In this document: positions 55,824 to 64,000 of the stretch, one piece after another
Position numbering within the stretch: position 1 is the stretch's first letter
Layout of the letters: the number at the start of each line of letters is the position of its first letter
NCBI GenBank assembly: GCA_020632875.1
Contig: JACKET010000024.1
Coordinates: forward strand, 46,801 to 110,800
DNA length: 64,000 nt
From: Alphaproteobacteria bacterium
Lineage (GTDB): Bacteria > Myxococcota_A > UBA796 > GCA-2862545
Direction: 5' to 3'
The notes under the pieces: model-generated
What the model was told of the DNA's origin: nothing
Seen by the model: only the letters and a program-made list of their open reading frames with translations
Database searches by the model: none
Made by a program: the position numbers and the translations under genes

Positions 55824-56860
55824 ACGACCTCGACGACGAGATTCGGCGGGCGTTCCTCGCCGTGGAGGTACCGGCCACCACCCGGGCGGCGCTCCTCGAA
55901 GCGCCCGCGCGGACGGGCTGGACGCGGTGGCTGCTCGCTGCGGTCGCGCTGGCCACCGTCGGGCTGGCGGCGGCCCCCGTCGCGGACGTGGTCGAGAGCT
56001 GGTTGCCCGCGGGGTTCGTCGGTGCGCGGGTGGAGCGGGTCGACGTGCCGATGGACCCGATGGACACGTGGATTCCGGCGGGTGCGGAGGTCAGGGTCTA
56101 CGGGGTGGACGATGGCTGGGCCGTGGACCACGGCGTGCAGAGGCTGGTGTCGTCGGGCGAGCGGGCGGCATTGGACCTCGTCGACGCGGCCGCGTGGCGG
56201 CGCGGTCCGGTGGGGACGGTGCGGCTCGCCCGCGCGGAAGGGCCGTTGGTCGAGCTCGCGCTCCGCCCGGAAGTCGAGGTCGGTGCCGGCTGGGCCGTCA
56301 GCTACGTGGACGTGGAGGGCGCGTTCCAGCCCATCGAGGTGCTGCCCACGTCGGGTGGGCTCCGGCGGGTGCGGGTCGAGCCTCGGGTCGCGCTGGAGGT
56401 GATGGGGAGGGACGCGGCGTGCTCCCCATCGGAGCCGCAGAGCAGCTCCTGGTCGAGGGTGGAGCTGCGGCCTGTCGATGGATTGGGGGAGCCGCACGAC
56501 AGGGTCGAGCTCTACGACCAGACGACGGGGATGGCGCTCGGGCCGTTCCACCGTCGGAGCTACCAGCTCGATGGCGCGCGGCTCGCGTGGGCCGATCTCT
56601 CCGGGTGGATGCCCATCCAGCACCGCGAGGTGCGTGCGGTGCTGGGGACCGGAGACTTCGTGGGCCTGGGCGTGGAGGCCTCCGATGGGGTCGCCGTGGG
56701 GGAGCGCGTCGATCTCTTCGCCCCGGAGGGCGCGGTGCTCCTCGACCTCGAAGTGCTGGACGTGTTCGACGGCGGCGTGCGCGTGGCGGTGCCCCGGCAG
56801 GACGCGCCGGTCGCCGTGCGCGCTTCGGGCCCGAACCTGCGGGCGGTGCGCCGCCCGTGA
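55820..56860 (+). CDS. Single-pass membrane protein, probable regulator of the ECF sigma at 55368
   Basis: A 346-residue protein: a cytoplasmic N-terminus of about 33 residues (LDDEIRRAFLAVEVPATTRAALLEAP), one membrane helix (about 36-54, WLLAAVALATVGLAAAPVA), and a periplasmic part of 290 residues rich in beta strands. The end, LFAPEGAVLLDLEVLDVFDGGVRVAVPRQDAPVAVRASG, resembles SAF-type domains of CpaB/RcpC pilus proteins. The arrangement (4-bp overlap with a sigma gene, short cytoplasmic tail, single helix) fits an anti-sigma factor, but the anti-sigma domain is not recognisable. The periplasmic part may sense an envelope signal. Confidence 0.65.
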   Translation: MNDLDDEIRRAFLAVEVPATTRAALLEAPARTGWTRWLLAAVALATVGLAAAPVADVVESWLPAGFVGARVERVDVPMDPMDTWIPAGAEVRVYGVDDGWAVDHGVQRLVSSGERAALDLVDAAAWRRGPVGTVRLARAEGPLVELALRPEVEVGAGWAVSYVDVEGAFQPIEVLPTSGGLRRVRVEPRVALEVMGRDAACSPSEPQSSSWSRVELRPVDGLGEPHDRVELYDQTTGMALGPFHRRSYQLDGARLAWADLSGWMPIQHREVRAVLGTGDFVGLGVEASDGVAVGERVDLFAPEGAVLLDLEVLDVFDGGVRVAVPRQDAPVAVRASGPNLRAVRRP

Positions 56861-56863
56861 GCT

Positions 56864-57121
56864 TCAGCCGTCGTCGCCGATGGCCTCGACCGGGCAGTTC
56901 TCCATCGCTTCGTAGCACTGGCGCAGCTCTTCGGCGTCGGCAGGCTGCTTGAAGCAGATGTCGTGGTCTTCTTCTTCGGACATCCGGAAGTTCTTCGGCG
57001 CGCAGTCGGAGCACACCGAGCACAGGATGCACTCGCGGTCGACGTAGAACGACACGCGCTTGCCGCCGATCGTCGCGTCGCCGCCGATGTTGTCGTGCCA
57101 CTGGTCGCTGGGATCGGCCAT
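56864..57121 (-). CDS. [4Fe-4S] ferredoxin
   Basis: An 85-residue ferredoxin. FYVDRECILCSVCSDCAPKNF (25-45) and ENCPVEAI (75-82) give the ligand set Cys31, Cys34, Cys37 and Cys76, the pattern of single-cluster [4Fe-4S] ferredoxins of the Bacillus type. Extra cysteines are at 40, 56 and 69. It carries low-potential electrons in the cytoplasm. The natural partners are unknown; the window holds candidate acceptors (Rieske oxygenase, desaturase, di-iron protein) but none is adjacent. It is convergent with the anti-sigma-like gene. Confidence 0.88.
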   Translation of the reverse strand: MADPSDQWHDNIGGDATIGGKRVSFYVDRECILCSVCSDCAPKNFRMSEEEDHDICFKQPADAEELRQCYEAMENCPVEAIGDDG

Positions 57122-57167
57122 CGGGTCCTCTGGAGCCGGAACCCCTAATGCGGGGCGCGGCCGGGAT

Positions 57168-59018
<1,851 letters not shown>

Positions 59019-59045
59019 CCCGACGGTGTAGCCGCCTGCCGGACC

Positions 59046-59855
59046 CTATTCCAGCGGGTCGCGGCTGATGCGCTCGGCCGTGAGATCGGCCGTGACGTCG
59101 AAGTTCAGCAGCAGCACGGTGCCGGCCCACGTGAGGTCGATCTGCGTGGGCTGCATGAAGCCGGTAGCGGGGAAGTCGTAGACCAGCGGGCCGATGATCT
59201 GCGCGCCCGCCTGGCCGGTCATCTCGCCGGTGGCCGGGTCGACCTCGAGGTCGAACAGGAAGTTCAGCGGCAGGTCGAAGAGGATGAGGCTCGCGACGCA
59301 GTCGCCGGTGCCCTGGGCGTACTCGCCGTAGGCGTCGACCTGGAGGAGCGAGCTGCCCGAGCAGCTGAACTGGAACTGCTGGTAGCCGCCGGTGGCGGAG
59401 AACAGCCCGCTGAACGTGCCCGCGAGGGGGTGCTGCACGCGGACGCCGCCGACCGTGTGCGCCAGCCGGTCGCCGTTCGGCAGCGTGACCTCGGCCGTGA
59501 TGTCGTGCAGGCCCACGTCGATCGAGTCGTCTTCGAAGTACATCCCGATGCCGTCCCACGTGGGGTCGACGCTGCTCGACCAGGTGACCTGATCGACCCA
59601 CAGCGCCGTGCCGTCGGCCGCGATCAGCTGCGCCTCGAACGGGCGGAGCTCGCCGAGCGCGCGGAACGAGCCCGACGCGGGCGAGACGATCCGGAACTCG
59701 GCGCCCTCGTAGATCGACCAGTCTTCGGGCTCGGGGTCGTCGGGGTCGGTGCCCGTGGGGACCTCGTCGACCCAGCCGAAGCCCGGCTGATCGACGTGTT
59801 CGTCGATCAGGACGGCGGGGGCGGGACCACATCCCATGGCGAGCAGCACGAGCAT
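59046..59855 (-). CDS. Lipoprotein of unknown function
   Basis: A 269-residue lipoprotein (MLVLLAMGC, Cys9) with a mature part that is mostly beta strand. An Asp/Pro-rich spacer (TGTDPDDPEPEDW) leads to an Ig-like first domain (AEFRIVSPASGSFRALGELRPFEAQLIAADG) and a second domain with two cysteines (FQFSCSGSSLLQVDAYGEYAQGTGDCVASLI). The pattern of alternating hydrophobic strands resembles lipoproteins with predicted ligand-binding sandwiches, but no family is recognised. It is 27 bases upstream of selB on the same strand. Confidence 0.65.
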   Translation of the reverse strand: MLVLLAMGCGPAPAVLIDEHVDQPGFGWVDEVPTGTDPDDPEPEDWSIYEGAEFRIVSPASGSFRALGELRPFEAQLIAADGTALWVDQVTWSSSVDPTWDGIGMYFEDDSIDVGLHDITAEVTLPNGDRLAHTVGGVRVQHPLAGTFSGLFSATGGYQQFQFSCSGSSLLQVDAYGEYAQGTGDCVASLILFDLPLNFLFDLEVDPATGEMTGQAGAQIIGPLVYDFPATGFMQPTQIDLTWAGTVLLLNFDVTADLTAERISRDPLE

Positions 59856-59886
59856 CGCCCGGAGGTAACCCGGCCCGGGGCGAACG

Positions 59887-61080
59887 TCAGGCGAACGCGT
59901 CGGCGGATCCCTCGCTTCTCGGCTCGCGCTGCGCCGAGAGCGCGAGAGCGGTGCACAGCACGGCCCCCAGCGCGAACAAGACCGCGTGGGAGGGGACCAG
60001 GAAGGCCGTGGTCGCGAGCCCGACGGCGAATACCGTGTCGCCTGCACCCGCGCTCCCATCGTCGAAGCACAGCCCCACCCGATGCAGGGCGAGCCCACCG
60101 AACCCGAGCAACGCCAGCACGGTCGGGAGGCTCGGCATCGCCGCAGGCGCCATGAACAGCAGGAGGCTCGCGAGGGTGGCGGTCGCGAGCGCCTCCGGGA
60201 GCGAGCGGATCGCGAGGTCGCGCTTCGGAGGAGGCGGTGTGGACGGTGTCTTCGCGCCATCCGGGGACCAGCCCGGCGGCTTCCACCACACCCGGATCCG
60301 GTCGGAGCGCGACCAGGCGCGGCTCCGGTCGAGCACGTCGGCGAACGGCTGGAACGTGCTCCGGAGGGGGGAGAAGCCGGGCACCGGGGCGGTCACGCCG
60401 AACACGGCGGGCTCGGTCTCGGGCCGGAACGTCCCGAACAGACGGTCGAACACGATGAGGTTCGCCCCGAAGTTCACGTCCTGGTAGCCGGGTTGGCAGC
60501 CGTGGTGGACGCGGTGGTGGCTCGGGGTGTTCAGGAACCATTCGAGCGGGCCGAGCGGGGGAATCCGCTGGGTGTGGATCCAGTACTGCCCGACCATGTG
60601 GATCACGAACAGCATCATCACCCACCACGCGGGCACGCCGAGCAGTGCGAGCGGCAGGAGGGTCGGCCAGTCCACCAGGTTGCGCAGCGGCGCCGTTCGC
60701 ATCCCGACCGTGAGGTTGAACTGCTCGGACTGGTGGTGGACGACGTGGATGGCCCACAGGAACCCCACACGGTGCGACGCGCGGTGGAAGGCGTAGGAGA
60801 CGAGGTCGTACGCCAGGAACGCGAGCAGATACTCCAGCGCGGTGCCCCGCCATTCCCACAGTGCGAAGCGCTCCAGGACGGCCCCGTAGACGACGAGCAG
60901 GAAGAGCTTCGACAGCCCGCTGATCGCGCTCGTCAGGGCGAGCAGGCACCACGACTCGATGCTGTCCTTCCACCGGTAGAGCGGTCGGTCGCGCTCGACC
61001 CAGGCCACGCGCAGCTCGACGAGCAGCATGGCGAAGAACAGCACGACCATCGCGACCCGGGCCGCGGCCACGGCCTCCAC
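59887..61080 (-). CDS. Sterol desaturase / fatty-acid hydroxylase-family membrane protein
   Basis: A 397-residue integral membrane protein with the His-box iron-binding set of the family: HRASH (99-103), HVVHH (112-116), and HHRVHH (188-193). About four to five helices precede and surround the boxes, and two to four more follow in the C-terminal extension after residue 290. These enzymes hydroxylate or desaturate lipids (sterols, fatty acids, alkyl-glycerols or carotenoids) using a di-iron centre. Which lipid is used here cannot be told. GTG start at 61080, directly after the stop of the preceding gene. Confidence 0.85.
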   Translation of the reverse strand: MEAVAAARVAMVVLFFAMLLVELRVAWVERDRPLYRWKDSIESWCLLALTSAISGLSKLFLLVVYGAVLERFALWEWRGTALEYLLAFLAYDLVSYAFHRASHRVGFLWAIHVVHHQSEQFNLTVGMRTAPLRNLVDWPTLLPLALLGVPAWWVMMLFVIHMVGQYWIHTQRIPPLGPLEWFLNTPSHHRVHHGCQPGYQDVNFGANLIVFDRLFGTFRPETEPAVFGVTAPVPGFSPLRSTFQPFADVLDRSRAWSRSDRIRVWWKPPGWSPDGAKTPSTPPPPKRDLAIRSLPEALATATLASLLLFMAPAAMPSLPTVLALLGFGGLALHRVGLCFDDGSAGAGDTVFAVGLATTAFLVPSHAVLFALGAVLCTALALSAQREPRSEGSADAFA

Positions 61081-61081
61081 G

Positions 61082-61831
61082 TCAGGAGCCCCGCTCGCGC
61101 CCGGCGATCTCGACCTCGAGGGCCGCCAGCACGCGCGACACCTCTTCTGGAGCCGGCGCGGTCTCGAGGCTGCCGAAGTGCAGCTTGCGGAGGCCCTCGA
61201 TCAGGCGGGTCGCCTGGGCTTCGTGGCGCGCGATCAGCGGGTCGAGCGCGCTCGTCTCGGCGCCGAGGCTCGCGTGGGCCTGGCCGGCCTTCTCGGCCTC
61301 GTCGATCTTCAGGAGGAGGGCGCGCAGCTCCTCCTTCGCGCGGCCGGCGAGCGTGGCGGCCTCGCCGCCTTCGGCCCGGATCTGGTCGACGAGCTCGACG
61401 ATGGCCTCCCAGCGGGGGTCTTCGGGGGTGCGGCCCGCGGCGGCAGGCCCGGGACCGCCCACGCTGAACGGCGTGCCGAACGGACGCCGCTGGAGCAGGA
61501 CGGGCTGGCCGTCGACGTGGAGGCGGGCCTGCGGCGCATCCTTGCGCCACTGGAGCGAAGCCAGCACCGCCACGCCGTCGACGGTGGTCTGGAGGCTGTC
61601 GCCCTGCGCGATGAGCCGCCCGTCGACGTACATCGTGCCGAGCTGGCCCTCGGCGCGGAGCACGATCTCGTGCCCCTCCCAGGTGGCGGCCCACTCGAGC
61701 TCGCGCGTGCCGTCGTCCTCGGCGACTGCGGCCGCTCCGGACATCCCGACCATCGCGGCGATCCCGAGCACGGCGAGGATCACGAAGACCGTGATCGCGA
61801 GGACGATGAAGAAGATGCTGGCGCCGGCCAT
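61082..61831 (-). CDS. Membrane-anchored protein of unknown function
   Basis: A 249-residue protein with an N-terminal membrane helix (SIFFIVLAITVFVILAVLGIAAM, 5-27), a beta-rich middle (ATWEGHEIVLRAEGQLGTMYVDGRLIAQGD; APQARLHVDGQPVLLQRRP) and a helical C-terminal domain from about 140 (ELVDQIRAEGGEAATLAGRAKEELRALLLKIDEAEK) likely forming a coiled coil. No family is recognised. It is followed with one base between by the desaturase-family gene, so the two may work together. Confidence 0.62.
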   Translation of the reverse strand: MAGASIFFIVLAITVFVILAVLGIAAMVGMSGAAAVAEDDGTRELEWAATWEGHEIVLRAEGQLGTMYVDGRLIAQGDSLQTTVDGVAVLASLQWRKDAPQARLHVDGQPVLLQRRPFGTPFSVGGPGPAAAGRTPEDPRWEAIVELVDQIRAEGGEAATLAGRAKEELRALLLKIDEAEKAGQAHASLGAETSALDPLIARHEAQATRLIEGLRKLHFGSLETAPAPEEVSRVLAALEVEIAGRERGS

Positions 61832-61859
61832 CGGGCCTCCGCCGCCAGACTACCGTCCG

Positions 61860-62240
61860 TCAGGCGTAGGCGCCCATGCGCGGTGGGGCGGGCGGGCCCC
61901 ACGGGATGCAGCCGGTGCTGCCGTCGAAGCCCGGCCCGAAGAGGCACTCGTTCTGCGCATCGACGGAGGCGTGCTGCTGCGTGCACCAGGCGGCGCGTTC
62001 GTCGCAGCAGGGGAACATGTCGACGCCGGGGAGCGTGCAGTCCGGCTCGTCCATCGGGACGGCGTCGGTGTCGACGGCCGTGTCGAGCGCGGCGGTGTCG
62101 ACCCGGCCCGTGTCGATGGGCGAGATCGCGTTGGACACGACGGGCACGGTGCCGTGCTGGACGCAGCCCGCGCCGAGGGCGAGGACGACGCTGGACGCGG
62201 AGAGCAGGGCCTTGCGGCGGATGATGCGTGGATCCTTCAT
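61860..62240 (-). CDS. Small Cys-rich lipoprotein paired with the ferritin-like gene
   Basis: A 126-residue lipoprotein (lipobox GAGC, Cys26). A Thr/Asp-rich linker is followed by a Cys-rich C-terminal domain: PDCTLPGVDMFPCCDERAAWCTQQHA ... NECLFGPGFDGSTGCIPWGPPAPPRMGAYA. Six cysteines suggest disulphides. The gene lies 12 bases after the di-iron protein gene on the same strand, so the two are probably co-transcribed. Function unknown. Confidence 0.7.
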   Translation of the reverse strand: MKDPRIIRRKALLSASSVVLALGAGCVQHGTVPVVSNAISPIDTGRVDTAALDTAVDTDAVPMDEPDCTLPGVDMFPCCDERAAWCTQQHASVDAQNECLFGPGFDGSTGCIPWGPPAPPRMGAYA

Positions 62241-62252
62241 CGGGTTCTCCTC

Positions 62253-63041
62253 TCAGGAAGCGAGGTACAGCGCCGTGCGCTCGCGCGCACGGGCCCAGGC
62301 GGTGGGGGCGTCGAGGCCCGCCGAAGCGAGCCCCGGGACGATCACGGTCTCGATCGTGTCGACGAACAGGGACTTCGCGAAGTCGCCGTCGCAGACACCC
62401 GCGTCGGCGAGCGCCTCGCGGGGCGCGCGGATGCCGCCGAGCTTCGGCACCTCGTAGACGACCTGGTGCGCGAAGGCGTCGACGAGGTAGCGGTCGAGGC
62501 GGGCTCTCGCGTCGGCGTCGAGGAGCGGCAGCAGCTCGCCGAGGGCGCGCCAGCCGAACCGCGCGTGCTGCACCTCGTCGGCGAGGATGCCCGCGAGCAC
62601 CTCGGCGAGCGGGCCGCCTTCGAGCTCGACGTGCTCGGCGCGGATGATGCTGACGGCGATGGTCTCGGACATGCACCCGACGCTGACGATGTTCCGCAGC
62701 ACGGCTTCGAGCCGGCTGGCGTCTTCGTGCGTGGGGACCTCGGCCAGGTCGGGCATCGGCGCGGTCGCCTCGCCACCCAGCGCCAGCACGCAGCCCGCGC
62801 ACTGCGCCGCGTGACGGAGCTCGTCGCGCACGGCCTCTCCGGCTTCGATCACGAGATCGGCAGAGGCCTTCGCCTCCATCAGCTGGCGCACGAGCGACGC
62901 CCAGACGCCGGCCGAGACGTACTCGTTCACCATGCGGCCCCGCCACGTGCGGACGGCGATGCCGCGCTCGGCCCCGGTGAGGCCGGGAAGGGCCGTAGAG
63001 TCTGGCTGGTAGCGGATCCCCTGGCGGGTCAGGTCGAGCAT
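62253..63041 (-). CDS. Ferritin-like di-iron protein
   Basis: A 262-residue helical protein with two E-x2-H pairs typical of the ferritin-like di-iron superfamily. Glu40, Glu74 and His77 (DELRH), Glu126 (SETIAV), and Glu156 and His159 (ADEVQHARFGW) form the expected six ligands. Such proteins act as oxygenases, oxidases or iron-handling proteins. The sequence is not close to ferritin or rubrerythrin. It is followed at 12 bases by a small Cys-rich lipoprotein gene, an unusual pairing of a cytoplasmic di-iron protein with an exported lipoprotein. Confidence 0.8.
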   Translation of the reverse strand: MLDLTRQGIRYQPDSTALPGLTGAERGIAVRTWRGRMVNEYVSAGVWASLVRQLMEAKASADLVIEAGEAVRDELRHAAQCAGCVLALGGEATAPMPDLAEVPTHEDASRLEAVLRNIVSVGCMSETIAVSIIRAEHVELEGGPLAEVLAGILADEVQHARFGWRALGELLPLLDADARARLDRYLVDAFAHQVVYEVPKLGGIRAPREALADAGVCDGDFAKSLFVDTIETVIVPGLASAGLDAPTAWARARERTALYLAS

Positions 63042-63183
63042 CGCTCCTCCTGACCTGAACCTAGAGCCTCCCGATTGGACTGTCTCGCAGAATTCTCAAA
63101 ACGAGCGTGTTCTATGTTTCCGAATAAATGGAAGTGACACGTTCGGCCGGACGCGGTGTTCCACCGGCGTCATGGAGGCGCGA
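63042..63183. promoter_or_regulatory. AT-richer divergent gap, probable promoter region
   Basis: The 142-bp gap between the ferritin-like gene (minus) and the DUF4097-like lipoprotein gene (plus) contains the most AT-rich block of the window (about 63085-63135, with GAATTCTCAAAAC and TCCGAATAAATGGAAG). Divergent promoters are likely, but no hexamer pair with correct spacing is convincing. Confidence 0.35.
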
Positions 63184-63825
63184 ATGCGTGGGTATTGGGC
63201 TCTGGGGTTGGCGTTCGCAGTCGGCTGCGGTCCGATTGCGGACGAGCGGGAGTACCGGATCGAAGGGGACTTCACGTCGGTTCGTGTCGAGCTGTCCAAC
63301 GGCGATCTCGTCGTCGAGGAGGTGGAGGGCGCGCAGGTGCTCGTCGACGCCGACTTCGGCGGCGTGGGCGGCCCGGGCACCGTGAGCCGGTACATGGACG
63401 GCGACCAGCTCGTCATCGACTACGCGTGTGGGCTGTGCGGCGGCGACCTCGAGGTCGGGCTGCCGGCGGGGATGCCCGTCGACGTGGTGCTGGCGCACGG
63501 CGATCTGTCGCTCGAAGGCCTCTCCGGGCCCGTCACGGCAGAGCTCCACGCGGGATCGGTCGAGGGCGAGGGCCTCGCCTGCGACACCACGATCTTCAAC
63601 CACGCGGGGTCGATCGAGCTCGAGTGGGACTTCCGCCCCGTCTTCGTCGACGCCGAGGCGCACCTCGGAGCGATCTCCCTCGAGGTGCCGGCAGGCGGCT
63701 ACCAGCTCGACACGCACTCGAACATCGGTGTGGTGCGGCTGATCGACGTGTTCGACGACCCGGAGTCCGACAGCGAGCTGCACGTCTTCGCGCATGCGGG
63801 GGAGGTCGAGATCGCGGGTGAGTAG
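63184..63825 (+). CDS. Lipoprotein with DUF4097-like beta-helix/adhesin domain
   Basis: A 213-residue lipoprotein (MRGYWALGLAFAVGC, Cys15). The mature part repeats short strands in the DUF4097 manner: FTSVRVELSNGDLVVEEVEG, VDVVLAHGDLSLEGLSGPV, AELHAGSVEGEGL, IFNHAGSIELEWDF, LDTHSNIGVVRLIDV and VFAHAGEVEIAG. Each strand pair ends with a GD- or GS-containing turn. Such domains occur in surface or adhesin-like proteins of unknown role. ATG at 63184 follows GGAGG by five bases; an ATG at 63172 would add four residues. Confidence 0.75.
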   Translation: MRGYWALGLAFAVGCGPIADEREYRIEGDFTSVRVELSNGDLVVEEVEGAQVLVDADFGGVGGPGTVSRYMDGDQLVIDYACGLCGGDLEVGLPAGMPVDVVLAHGDLSLEGLSGPVTAELHAGSVEGEGLACDTTIFNHAGSIELEWDFRPVFVDAEAHLGAISLEVPAGGYQLDTHSNIGVVRLIDVFDDPESDSELHVFAHAGEVEIAGE

Positions 63826-63845
63826 CGGGTCTGCTACGGAGTCCC

Positions 63846-64000
63846 ATGCTCCTGCTCGCGCTGCTCGCCTGTGACAAGGCCGATGTCGACACCGACGCGG
63901 CGCCGGACTGTGACGGGGTCGACTGGCCCACGCACGGCCGGCCGTTCGTCGAGGTCTGCACGGAGTGCCACAGCGCGTCGCTGACCGGCGACGAGCGGCA
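63846..64000 (+). CDS. Haem c-containing lipoprotein, 5' part only
   Basis: The first 51 codons of a protein that runs off the right edge. A short lipoprotein signal (MLLLALLAC, Cys9) is followed by VDTDAAPDCDGVDW and then FVEVCTECHSASL, a CxxCH haem-c attachment motif. It is most likely a surface or periplasmic cytochrome c lipoprotein of the type found in Myxococcota. The rest of the protein, including the methionine ligand, is outside the window. Confidence 0.7.
   Translation, partial: MLLLALLACDKADVDTDAAPDCDGVDWPTHGRPFVEVCTECHSASLTGDER

Overview
The window is very GC-rich and reads as a Myxococcota-like (delta-proteobacterial) chromosome. Three things point there. Two exported proteins end in MYXO-CTERM-type sorting tails (18680-21763 and 51317-52687). 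Exported lipoproteins are unusually frequent, several with long Asp-Thr/Asp-Ser/Asp-Ala linkers. A large serine/threonine kinase fused to an ATPase and a helical-repeat region is present. KdsA (Kdo synthesis), Lgt and TonB-like domains indicate a diderm cell. Coding density is very high: no gene-free stretch exceeds 300 bases, many genes overlap by 4 bp, and I found no rRNA, tRNA, CRISPR array, insertion sequence or prophage.

Layout. 1-6658: the 5' end of a carotenoid oxygenase gene, kdsA, a PGM1-like ATP-grasp ligase, a Rieske oxygenase, a DUF202 protein and an internally duplicated lipoprotein. 6807-8087: a lipoprotein with an Asp-rich linker. 8160-16685: a RiPP-type locus (below). 16686-35394: ftsH, a large zinc metalloprotease, propeller and FG-GAP lipoproteins, a UbiD-family decarboxylase, a degenerate short-chain dehydrogenase and an ATP-grasp enzyme. 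35445-39808: the kinase-ATPase fusion, overlapped by a DDAH-like amidinohydrolase. 39812-44311: tandem paralogous AftB-like GT-C membrane glycosyltransferases. 44397-52687: lgt, HAD, ankyrin, radC, an ECF sigma/anti-sigma/PhyH operon, a pentapeptide protein, an ATP-grasp ligase and an FG-GAP protein. 52811-64000: gpsA, three TonB-C-like exported proteins, a second ECF sigma/anti-sigma pair, ferredoxin, selB, a sterol-desaturase-family enzyme, a ferritin-like di-iron protein with a small lipoprotein partner, a DUF4097-like lipoprotein and the start of a haem c lipoprotein.

The most interesting system is the RiPP-type locus. Two tiny proteins (48 and 51 aa) carry a lasso-peptide-type leader motif (F-x2-P-x-L-x3-G) and end in the same VTTAFGGSFSP tail. 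Each is followed by a paralogous Cys-rich lipoprotein, and a flavin-dependent-halogenase-like enzyme lies between the two pairs. Beside them are two PqqD-type recognition proteins, a lasso B2-type leader peptidase, a methyltransferase, an HPr-kinase-like (PadeK-type) kinase and a nucleotidyltransferase. No lasso cyclase is present and the tail is too short for a lasso, so this looks like a cyclase-less relative of lasso systems.

A second unusual signal: the kinase gene and one glycosyltransferase gene both lack a canonical start codon where homology demands one, and both instead have ATC 5-6 nt downstream of a strong Shine-Dalgarno sequence.
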